A stretch of 34,054 bases of DNA from Cyanobacteria bacterium M5B4 (GTDB taxonomy: Bacteria > Cyanobacteriota > Cyanobacteriia > Pseudanabaenales > Pseudanabaenaceae), in NCBI GenBank assembly GCA_002861535.1, contig PHFO01000011.1:1-34054 (forward strand), in the 5' to 3' direction. A program made the translations under genes and the position numbers. The stretch's first letter is position 1, and every line of letters starts with the position of its first letter. Below the pieces are notes generated by a model. The model was not told where the DNA came from and did not search any database. It saw nothing but the letters and a program-made list of their open reading frames with translations. This document shows positions 20,080-28,231 of the stretch, piece by piece.

Positions 20080-21319
20080 GGTATCTACGGAAAGCTAGAG
20101 TGACATTATGCCCGCCAAACCCGAAGGAATTGGATAGAGCTGCCTCGATCGCCATCGGTCTTGCCCCAGTGCTGACATAATCTAAGTCACACTCTGGGTC
20201 TGGTTCCACTAAGTTAATCGTAGGGGGAGCAATTTGGTGATATAGAGCCAATACCGTAGCCACGGCTTCGATCCCCCCCGATCCCCCCAGAAGATGCCCA
20301 GTCATGGATTTAGTGGAACTAACCGCCACTTTGTAGGCATGATCGCCCAGATTAGCCTTAATTGCCTTAGTCTCGTTGGGATCGTTGGCGGGGGTACTGG
20401 TGCCGTGGGCATTGATGTAACCCACTTCCTGGGGCTGGATGTTGCCATCCTTGAGCGCCAGACCGATCGCCCTGGCTGCCCCCTCCCCCTCTGGAGCTAC
20501 GTTAGTAATGTGGTAAGCATCACAGGTCATGCCATAGCCCACCATCTCGCCGTAGATGGGAGCGCCCCGATCGAGGGCATGGTCTAAACTTTCTAAAATT
20601 AAAATCCCTGCCCCTTCCCCCAGCACAAAACCATCCCGATTACGATCGAAGGGACGGGAGGCATGGAGATAGTCCTCATTATTAGTAGTCATAGCTTTAC
20701 AGGCGCAAAAACCAGCAAAGCTCAAGGGCGTAATGGCTGCCTCCGTGCCGCCACCGATCATGACCTTGGCATAGCCCCTTTGCACCATGCGAAACGCATC
20801 CCCGATGGCGTTGGAACCAGCAGCACAGGCAGTCACCGTACAGGCATTTGGTCCCTTAGCTCCCACCCGAATAGCAGTTAAACCCGCAGCCATATTGCCA
20901 ATCATCATGGGAATCATAAAGGGACTACACCGATCGGGACCCTTAGTACGTAAAATCTCGTGCTGATCCTCCAACACCTTAATTCCGCCGATGCCGGTGC
21001 CGATAATGATACCGATGTCGTAGCAATTTTTCTCGGTAATTACCAACTTGGCATCTTCCAGCGCCTGCAGACTAGCAGCAATGGCAAACTGAGCAAACCG
21101 GTCTATCCGTCTGGCTTCCTTGCGATCGATGTAAGCGAGGGGGTCAAAATCCTTAACTTCGCCGCCAATGCGGGTATCAAAATCACTGGCATCAAATAAA
21201 GTAACCGGGGTAATACCATTGCGCCCCGTCTTCAAGCCCTCCCAATAGCTAGGCACATCATTGCCAATGGGAGTAACTGCTCCTAGACCCGTAACAACGA
21301 CACGGTGAAGTTCTGGCAT
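20072..21319 (-). CDS. fabF: Beta-ketoacyl-ACP synthase II
   Basis: RVVVTGLGAVTPIGNDVPSYWEGL, active-site NACTVTACAAGSNAIGDAFR, INAHGTSTPANDPNETKAI, STKSMTGHLLGGSGGIEA, SFGFGGHNVTLAFRR. Confidence 0.97.
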   Translation of the reverse strand: MPELHRVVVTGLGAVTPIGNDVPSYWEGLKTGRNGITPVTLFDASDFDTRIGGEVKDFDPLAYIDRKEARRIDRFAQFAIAASLQALEDAKLVITEKNCYDIGIIIGTGIGGIKVLEDQHEILRTKGPDRCSPFMIPMMIGNMAAGLTAIRVGAKGPNACTVTACAAGSNAIGDAFRMVQRGYAKVMIGGGTEAAITPLSFAGFCACKAMTTNNEDYLHASRPFDRNRDGFVLGEGAGILILESLDHALDRGAPIYGEMVGYGMTCDAYHITNVAPEGEGAARAIGLALKDGNIQPQEVGYINAHGTSTPANDPNETKAIKANLGDHAYKVAVSSTKSMTGHLLGGSGGIEAVATVLALYHQIAPPTINLVEPDPECDLDYVSTGARPMAIEAALSNSFGFGGHNVTLAFRRYHG

Positions 21320-21558
21320 TAGCCCGCCTGCTTACTGTCAATATATTTAACGGCATCCCCGACAGTAAGAATACCTTCCGAGTCCTCATCGGGGATTTCT
21401 ACCTTAAATTCCTCTTCAAACGCCATGACCAATTCCACTAAGTCTAGGGAGTCTGCTCCTAAATCATTCTGAAAATGGGACTCTGGCTTGATTGTATCAG
21501 CATCAATACCTAAGTGCTTGGCAACTACATCCCTCACTCTGGTCAGGGTATCACTCAT
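21319..21558 (-). CDS. acpP: Acyl carrier protein
   Basis: 79 aa; phosphopantetheine site [27 protein letters not shown]. Confidence 0.97.
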   Translation of the reverse strand: MSDTLTRVRDVVAKHLGIDADTIKPESHFQNDLGADSLDLVELVMAFEEEFKVEIPDEDSEGILTVGDAVKYIDSKQAG

Positions 21559-21676
21559 TGGGGTCTATTTCCTTTAACAGCGTTTCTCATTCTAACGGAA
21601 TAGGGGGATATTAGCCAAAAAATTGTGGTTCAGTTCCCCAAACCACTTTTAGCAACTTCATCCCGCTTGCTCTAAA

Positions 21677-21868
21677 CTACCGATCGTTCTCCTGAGATTG
21701 GAGGTCATCGGGGTCTACATAGTGACAAACATGTTCATCTAAGCAAATCAATGCCCAACCATTTTGATCAATGTCAACTAAGGAATAGGTTCCCTCTAAA
21801 ACAAAAAAACCCTTATGGTTGCGCGTTTCCGGTTTTACCCTTACATCACGATTTTCTGCAGACATCAT
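21677..21868 (-). CDS. Small hypothetical protein (62-63 aa)
   Basis: Intact ORF with acidic, non-repetitive sequence (HKGFFVLEGTYSLVDIDQNGWALICLDEHVCHYVDPDDLQ); no competing ORF. Confidence 0.5.
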   Translation of the reverse strand: MMSAENRDVRVKPETRNHKGFFVLEGTYSLVDIDQNGWALICLDEHVCHYVDPDDLQSQENDR

Positions 21869-22044
21869 AGTCTTTGTCTCCTATAGTTATTTATTAAAAG
21901 AATGGAATTAAAATGTTATGTATAGAATAACACCTATCAATCTTAGATTTCGTTAAGAAAAATAGCAAAATACTGCAGGTAAAATAAAGTTAGTTTAACT
22001 AATCTAACGACATTGTAATAGTAAATATTTGATTATAGGACTTA

Positions 22045-22079
22045 CCCTCTCCCCTTCGACAAGCTCAGGGAGCAGAGGG
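22045..22079. repeat. Nested palindromic intergenic element containing CCCTTCGACAAGCTCAGGG
   Basis: CCCTCT (22045-22050) ... CCCTTCGACAAGCTCAGGG (22052-22070) ... AGAGGG (22074-22079). Confidence 0.6.
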
Positions 22080-22101
22080 AACCGTAAAGGTTTAATTTGT
22101 C

Positions 22102-22132
22102 AAAAATACCCCTCCACCAAGATAGAGGGGTA
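22102..22132 (-). terminator. Intrinsic terminator of phoD
   Basis: Perfect 8-bp inverted repeat TACCCCTC (22107-22114) / GAGGGGTA (22125-22132); on the minus strand followed by TTTTT; 19 bp beyond the phoD stop. Confidence 0.8.
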
Positions 22133-22150
22133 AACATACTAGACTAAAAA

Positions 22151-23833
22151 CTAGGTCGTTGTTACATCCCTCAGTAATACTTGGTCTCTGGGGACATCAA
22201 ATACTTTAAGCGTAGATAAAGTTGCATTAGGCGAAGTAATATTACTTACTGCTTTCATGCGACAAGTAAGCAAGTTAGGTGTTACTTCGACCAAGGTATA
22301 ACCATGGGTGCTGGAGTTGAAGTATTGAATGTGGGGATTACTTGCCCGCAACAGTTGGGTCGCTGTGTTGACATCAATGTTGAAGGGATTAGTTTGTTCT
22401 GCCAAATTAGAAGCAGAAATCGAACCAGTGACAAATTCTACGCCTACAGCATCCGCCGGTACTGTTCCTGGAGTAAAGGGAGTATTGAAGTTAATGCGTT
22501 GGTACCCTGCCACATAGGTGTGTAAATCCCCGGTCACTGTGACAAAGTTGCGCACACCCCGATCGCGGAGGGTAGTAAAAATTTGTGCCCGCTCTACCGG
22601 ATAGCCGTCCCACTGGTCTAGGGTGGCAAACAAGTCTACCGGAATTGCCCCCGGTTGCACCGTGTCTAATACCGCTTTGGCGATCTTCAGTTGCATGGTC
22701 ATCACTTCGTTGCCCCAAATCTTCCAGATGCGGGAGGAGTTTGTGACTTTATTTAAGAACCATTCCTTTTGCGTTTTTCCTAACATCGATCGATCGGGGT
22801 TAGCTAAGTTGGGACAACCAGGGGAGAAGTTGCGTTGGGCGCTGGTGGGTCCACAGGCGGGAGCATCGCGATAGAGGCGCTCGTCCGTCATTACTAATTC
22901 CATTAGATTGCCAAACACAAAGGAGCGATAGATTTGAATTGCTTCCAGAGGGGTGCGGCTGGGGTCAAAGGGAATGGAAGTAGGGACATATTCTGCCCAG
23001 ACGCGGCTGGCAATTTGACGGCGGCGGGGTGTATCACTCAGCTCTGGCTTGGCGGGATCGGGGGCATCGGTGTTAAAAGTTTGGTAGGCATCGTTGGCAT
23101 ACTCGTGATCGTCCCAAATGGTAATAAAGGCAAAATTTTCAAAAACTTTTTGGGAATCGGGATCGGAACGGTAGATTTTGTAGAGGGCACGGTAGTCTTC
23201 TAGGGTCTCGGCGCGGGGCTTACCGCTGGGGAGGACAATGGGACGGACGTTATTTTGAAAGCTGGGGTCAAATACTGTCTCGTAGATGGCATCTCCTAAG
23301 TGCACGACAAAGTCAATGTCTTCATCGGCTAAGTATTTGAAGGCGGTAAATAATCCGTTGGTATAGTCGCTACAGCTGATAAAAGCAAACTTGACCCGAT
23401 CGACTGTAGCGTTGGCAGCAGGCAGGGTCTTAAACCGTCCCGTGCGGCTGGCGGTGCCGGCAAACACAAAGCGATAAAAATAGGTGGTGCCTGGCTTTAA
23501 CTCCGATCGGTTGTTAAGTACTACCTTGGTTGTGTAGTCCCGATCGCTAGAAGTATCAGCAATGCCACTGAGAACTATATTGCGAAAATCCCGATCGGTG
23601 GCAATCTGAAAAGAAACCGTTGCGGTAGGGGCAGTGGTGTTGACACGGGTCCACAGAGTAATTCCTTGGGGTTGGGGGTCGCCAGAAGCAACGCTTTGAG
23701 GGAAAAGCTGGGGAGCCTGAGCCGAAGCTCCACCAATATTAAACAATTCCGTAAACTGGCTGGGCACGGCAGAACCAGCCCATACTATAACTCCAGAGGC
23801 AAGGGAGTAGGCTAAAAATGTCCGTCTATCCAT
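22151..23833 (-). CDS. phoD: PhoD-family alkaline phosphatase, probable Tat substrate
   Basis: N-terminal MDRRTFLAYSLASGVIVWAGSA; VASGDPQPQGITLWTRVN, KFAFISCSDYTNGLFTAFKYLADEDIDFVVHLGDAIYE, TIWDDHEYANDAY, VTGDLHTYVAGY. Confidence 0.93.
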   Translation of the reverse strand: MDRRTFLAYSLASGVIVWAGSAVPSQFTELFNIGGASAQAPQLFPQSVASGDPQPQGITLWTRVNTTAPTATVSFQIATDRDFRNIVLSGIADTSSDRDYTTKVVLNNRSELKPGTTYFYRFVFAGTASRTGRFKTLPAANATVDRVKFAFISCSDYTNGLFTAFKYLADEDIDFVVHLGDAIYETVFDPSFQNNVRPIVLPSGKPRAETLEDYRALYKIYRSDPDSQKVFENFAFITIWDDHEYANDAYQTFNTDAPDPAKPELSDTPRRRQIASRVWAEYVPTSIPFDPSRTPLEAIQIYRSFVFGNLMELVMTDERLYRDAPACGPTSAQRNFSPGCPNLANPDRSMLGKTQKEWFLNKVTNSSRIWKIWGNEVMTMQLKIAKAVLDTVQPGAIPVDLFATLDQWDGYPVERAQIFTTLRDRGVRNFVTVTGDLHTYVAGYQRINFNTPFTPGTVPADAVGVEFVTGSISASNLAEQTNPFNIDVNTATQLLRASNPHIQYFNSSTHGYTLVEVTPNLLTCRMKAVSNITSPNATLSTLKVFDVPRDQVLLRDVTTT

Positions 23834-23932
23834 AATTTATTTATTCCGATGATAGGAGGCAACTATCAAATACTCCCATACTAGAGTTATCGCAGGATAA
23901 ACAGAAAGTTAAGAACAGTTTATGAAATTACT

Positions 23933-24451
23933 TTAGTTAGACTGGGAGGCTAAAAGTCTCTGCTTAAATTCCTCTAACTCACTTGCCCAGCGGGGATCGG
24001 GCTGATGAAATTCCGAGGAACTAGAAGAAGAGCGGAATTCAGGGCGATTAGAGGATTTCTTGTTGCGGCGTTTCTTGCTCCGCTTGGGGGGGATTTTTTC
24101 TTCTCCTTTCTCTTCTCCCTGAGCCTCAGTGGCATTGCGATCCTTTACTTCATGATCGATAGCGCTATTACTTTCTTCCTCATCCCCCTTCTCTTTCTGT
24201 CTGGGGAGGGCTTTCTCTAGCTTCAGCACTGCTCCGTTGAAGTCAAAGCCGTTAAAACGTTCTATGACGGAGTCTGCTTGTTCGTCATTCTCTACGGTGA
24301 CAAAACCAAAGCCGCGACAGCGCCCCGTCTTACGATCAGTAATTACTTTGACTGTCAGAGATTCCCCCGATTCATGGAATACTTGCTCCAAAGCTTGGCG
24401 ATCTAGCTCAGCTGGCAAGTTTCCCACATATAGACGAACAGACATAATCAA
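23933..24451 (-). CDS. RNA-binding protein with single RRM and charged low-complexity tail
   Basis: MSVRLYVGNLPAELDRQALEQVF (RNP2) and GRCRGFGFVTVENDEQADSVIERFNGFDFNG (RNP1), then Glu/Lys-rich tail and poly-Ser. Confidence 0.9.
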   Translation of the reverse strand: MIMSVRLYVGNLPAELDRQALEQVFHESGESLTVKVITDRKTGRCRGFGFVTVENDEQADSVIERFNGFDFNGAVLKLEKALPRQKEKGDEEESNSAIDHEVKDRNATEAQGEEKGEEKIPPKRSKKRRNKKSSNRPEFRSSSSSSEFHQPDPRWASELEEFKQRLLASQSN

Positions 24452-24689
24452 GACCCCATAACTTTTCTAAACCAGGTTGCACCACCGAGCTAGAAGGCGG
24501 CATTTGTCAACACTGAATTGCGCCATATAAAAAGTTATCATAGGAGTCCCAGAAAGGCAAATAATTCTTGAGAATTTTGTAGATGAGGAAAAAGATCGAT
24601 CAAAGGGGTGCAAAAAGCAGAATAATGATGATAAATTCCACAGGTAGGAATTGCCTAATTGTATTCATTTATCCTTGTCGGAAATAATT

Positions 24690-25661
24690 ATGACAGACCA
24701 ACCGATCGCTAATTCTGAACTGGCTGAACAACTTAGTAGCCTCTCTGATGCTATTGATAACAAAATTTCTACTATTTCGGATTTTCTCACTAGGGCAGAG
24801 CAACTCTGTCAGTCCGCCCAAGCATCGGAGGCTGCGGTGGCCCAGATGCGCCAAGAAATTATGGAGGCTGGGGCATCGATCGGGGATAGCACGATAGCCG
24901 ATCGGTTAGGGGCATTAGAAAGTCAGTTAAATCAGCTTCAGGAATCTTTACCCCGTCTGGCGCAGGATGTGAAAAACTACGCTCGTTTAGCCCAGCATAT
25001 GGATCAATGTGCTGATGAGGTGCACCAGTGGTATCAGGAGTTGCAGCAGAGTAAGGTCGGTACTACTTCTGCAGAGGAGATGCAGGCGCGTTTCTTAGAA
25101 ATTCACAATGCTTTGGAGGCTCATGGTCAGTCCCAGCAGGCTTTGGCGGAGCAGTTGGCTTTAATGCAATCTCCATCGGTTGACCTGAGTGCTTTGGAAG
25201 CCAAGATTCAGGCGCTAGAAAGTTTGTCAGGGGTTGATCTCAGTGGGATTGAGCAGCGGTTGGCGCAGTTGGAAGGGGCTAGTTCTGGGGCGGCGATCGA
25301 TGAAGCCCAGCTTCAGGCAGTAGTTGAGCGCTTGGTATCCGATCGGGAGCAGTCCCTACGCAACGAGATGACTACAATTCAGAGGGATTGGCAGGACGGG
25401 GCGGCAATTTTGCAGCAGATGCAGGTGAGAATTGAGAGCTTAGAAAGCAGGGGCGGAGATGCCACTACAGCGCAGTTGGAGGCAATCCGATCGGAGATGG
25501 CAAGTTTGATCGCCAAGGCAAAGACGGAGCAAGAAACTGCCCTAAGGGAGCAACGGCGGCAGTTGGAGGAAATGGGCAGTCAGGGGGGAAAAACCACGAT
25601 CGCCTTGGTGTTGGCTTTGATTGGTGTTGTTCTGGGTGGAATAGGACTGGCGCGCCGTTAG
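24690..25661 (+). CDS. Coiled-coil protein with C-terminal membrane anchor, unknown function
   Basis: MTDQPIANSELAEQLSSLSDAIDNKISTISDF... long Gln/Glu/Leu/Ala-rich heptad-like region; C-terminus GGKTTIALVLALIGVVLGGIGLARR. Start at 24690 preferred over the ORF start at 24651. Confidence 0.75.
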   Translation: MTDQPIANSELAEQLSSLSDAIDNKISTISDFLTRAEQLCQSAQASEAAVAQMRQEIMEAGASIGDSTIADRLGALESQLNQLQESLPRLAQDVKNYARLAQHMDQCADEVHQWYQELQQSKVGTTSAEEMQARFLEIHNALEAHGQSQQALAEQLALMQSPSVDLSALEAKIQALESLSGVDLSGIEQRLAQLEGASSGAAIDEAQLQAVVERLVSDREQSLRNEMTTIQRDWQDGAAILQQMQVRIESLESRGGDATTAQLEAIRSEMASLIAKAKTEQETALREQRRQLEEMGSQGGKTTIALVLALIGVVLGGIGLARR

Positions 25662-26056
25662 TCAAACCAGCCGATGTTTTGGTCTGATAGTTTGCTCAGT
25701 GCCTGATTGGAACCGATCGGGCGTGGTGTTGTCCTCGCCGTGGGTTTCTTGTGGGGGACTATTTCGGCTTTGGCTTTTAGTTCTGCCTGGGCTTGTTCTA
25801 GGTAGGTCTGGAGTTGCTGGATGTGGGCTTGTTTTAAGTCCCGATCGGTGGTAACGGCTTCTAGCTGGGCTTTGAGTTGATCCCGATCGGTGGTAACGGC
25901 TTCTAGCTGGGCTTTGAGTTGATCCCGATCGGCGGTGATGGCTTCTAGGTCAACCTTAGTCGGGTTATGGCGACGCAGGACTTTCTCTTCTCCTTCTTCT
26001 TTGGGGTTTCTATCAACTTCTTCCTTGAGCATATCCGTCAGACTTTTTTTTGTCAT
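25658..26056 (-). CDS. Small coiled-coil protein with near-C-terminal Trp, candidate McdB-like ParA partner
   Basis: [26 protein letters not shown]... DRDQLKAQLEAVTTDRDQLKAQLEAVTTDRD coiled coil; C-terminus LSDQNIGWFD. ATG 26056 overlaps (ATGA) the repaired stop of the upstream ParA gene. Confidence 0.75.
   Translation of the reverse strand: MTKKSLTDMLKEEVDRNPKEEGEEKVLRRHNPTKVDLEAITADRDQLKAQLEAVTTDRDQLKAQLEAVTTDRDLKQAHIQQLQTYLEQAQAELKAKAEIVPHKKPTARTTPRPIGSNQALSKLSDQNIGWFD
25840..25950. repeat. 42-bp tandem repeat (two identical copies plus a degenerate partial copy) inside the coiled-coil CDS
   Basis: CCCGATCGGTGGTAACGGCTTCTAGCTGGGCTTTGAGTTGAT at 25840-25881 and 25882-25923, partial from 25924; encodes a 14-aa (two-heptad) unit. 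Confidence 0.9.
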
Positions 26057-26681
26057 GGTTTCCAATCTCGTTCAATTTCTTCTGCTACTCTACGATAATC
26101 TGCGCGGCTTCCTTGGCATTTTTCCCCCGCCATTGCAAAATCGATTTGCCTTCTAGGGCTGCCCGTTCGTGGGCTTTGTAAGCGCGGATAAAGGCATGGC
26201 AAGCGGGTATGCCCAAAGCCATTAAAGTATTCTGCGCTTCTAACGCCTCGCCTAAACTGCGGGGATCAACTCTGGTCAGTAAAACACGGTGGGCTACTGC
26301 TGCAGGTAATACAGATACTTTGACTGTTTCAATCAAAGCTGCCAAGTCCATAGGGGCGGGGGGAGTAGGCAACAGCAGGTAATTAGCTAACTCCACCACA
26401 GTTGTAAGGGTCTGGGAGCCGAGATTAGGGGGTGTATCAATTACTAGAAGGTCGTATTCGTTGGAGGCGGCAAGCTGCTCTAATCTTTTCCGATCGGTGA
26501 CGGCGATTAAATCAAATCCTATATCCTGCTCCGATCGGCTGACCCACCAGCGGGAAGAAGATTGGGGGTCTGTGTCTACTAATAAAACTCGCCTAGTTTC
26601 GGCAAAAGTTGCCGCTAAATTGACGGATGTTGTAGTTTTTCCTACCCCTCCTTTGCCGTTAGCTACTGCGAGAATTTGCAC
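26053..26681 (-). CDS. ParA/McdA-like ATPase, with a frameshift near its 3' end
   Basis: [28 protein letters not shown] (deviant Walker A), [34 protein letters not shown] ends early at 26085 ([11 protein letters not shown]). Adding one C at 26106-26107 gives [22 protein letters not shown] with stop TGA at 26053-26055. Confidence 0.9.
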
Positions 26682-26738
26682 AGAACATAGAAAATGATGA
26701 TCAAAAATTCTACCCCAGATAGAGGAGAAAATGCCGAT

Positions 26739-27628
26739 TTATTTCTTATTGCCTAACCAACCAAAAAAGCCTCCCTGGTCTGATTTTTGTTTGCCTGCGG
26801 AGCGTTGTTTTTCTAATTTCCCTAATTCTTTCATACCTTCGAGGGCGATCGGTTCCTGGGGATTGTACTTCAAAGCCTGTTGGAAGCTCGCCTTCGCCAT
26901 GCCCAGAACGTTTTGGTGCACATAAACCTTTCCTAATAGGGCATGACAGAGACTATTCTTGGGATCAATTTGTAGAGCAGCGCGTAACTCTTGCAGTGCC
27001 ATCGTCCATAACTGGGCTTTAATGTGCTCCTGGGCTTTAACGAGATGGCGCTTGACATTTTGAGGATTATTGGGGTCTTTGACTGTTTTGAAGTCTTCGT
27101 ACTTGACAGTTTTAATTACTTCATTGCCTGCACCTTCAGGTTTGTAGCCCTCTTTCAGCAATAGATAGATGAGATTTAGTTCGCTCAGCCAGCCTATATA
27201 CTCCACGGATTTGTCTAGGTCCTGGAATTGGGCGCGGGCTATTTCCGCGACCATGCGTTCGTATACTGTTACACTGGGACATGCCATCAATTTCTGGGCT
27301 GGTTCGATCGGGGGGTAAAGTCCTTGAGCGACTGCTTGAGTAAACGCTTGGCCAGGAGACGCAACAGGTCTAAATATTCCGATCGTTCCCGTTCCTGTTG
27401 CAAAACTTCGTAGGCAGGGTTGACTAATTTGGCAAGATATTCATTTGCCTTGTGTGTTTGGGTAATATCGGGATGGAGTTGTTTGGCTAAGCTAAGATAG
27501 CGATTCCGTATCAGGATTGGGTTAGAGCTGACTGGAACACCTAGTACAGCATAGTAGTCGTCAACTTCGTACTGTCCAATGCCACGATCGATGCGGTATG
27601 GTCTAAGTCTGGTAGCCATAAACAACAA
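26739..27628 (-). CDS. DnaJ-domain + TPR protein, frameshifted
   Basis: ORF 27287-27628 has a J domain (DYYAVLGVPVSSNPILIRNRYLSLAKQLHPD). ORF 26739-27290 has a TPR-like region (HLVKAQEHIKAQLWTMALQELRAALQIDPKNSLCHALLGKVYVHQN). One extra T gives LKDFYPPIEPAQKLMACPSVTVYERMVAEIARAQF as a continuous protein. Confidence 0.85.
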
Positions 27629-27694
27629 TTAGATGTGAATTTAATTACTATTCAAGTTACCCTCCTTACCTCAAAAAGTGATCACACCCAGAAA

Positions 27695-28231
27695 TTAAGT
27701 CTGATTAACCGATCGGTAAAACCAATGGCGCAGCTGGCTGAGGGGGAAATAGCAGGCGGGAGACCAGAGGCTAGTCAAAACTGCGGAAGAAAGGGCAATA
27801 CGCTGATGATCACTCCATACGGCAATTACTTCTCCCCCCAGAACGGTGCGTTGCAAGGCATTTACAGTCTCTGTCACCACTACCATAGCAAAGACAATCA
27901 ATGCCACAGAAATAAAATCCTCCTGAATGTAGCGTTGCTTTTCTAGCATGGCGGTCAGCCCCCCGCTCAGTCCTAAACCCAAACTATGACTGGGCAGTAA
28001 ACCCGCTTCTGGTGGCAAAACGAGGGTATCCTGTAGCAGCCCTAAACAAATGCCTACCCCCACCGCGATCGGGACGGGGCGGCGCAAACTCCATCCCACC
28101 AACCAAATCAGGAGCCAGTTAGTGCCGTAACCCATCAAGGTTGTACCTGGTAAACGGGCGGGCAGTAACAAGAAACAGACCATCAAGCCCCCTGCCATCC
28201 CTAAAATGTAGAGTAGAGTGCGGTAAATCAC
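27695..28231 (-). CDS. mreD: Rod shape-determining protein MreD
   Basis: 178 aa hydrophobic protein directly downstream of mreC with a 4-bp overlap; position mreB-mreC-mreD. Confidence 0.85.
   Translation of the reverse strand: MIYRTLLYILGMAGGLMVCFLLLPARLPGTTLMGYGTNWLLIWLVGWSLRRPVPIAVGVGICLGLLQDTLVLPPEAGLLPSHSLGLGLSGGLTAMLEKQRYIQEDFISVALIVFAMVVVTETVNALQRTVLGGEVIAVWSDHQRIALSSAVLTSLWSPACYFPLSQLRHWFYRSVNQT

Noticed and set aside
25840-25950. Repeat array as CRISPR
   Set aside because: Units are contiguous without unique spacers, in frame with a coiled-coil protein, and no cas genes are present.
2960-27319. Widespread programmed frameshifting as a novel recoding system
   Set aside because: The sites share no motif or downstream structure; ten apparent deletions and one insertion are scattered over both strands. 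Sequencing error explains them more simply.
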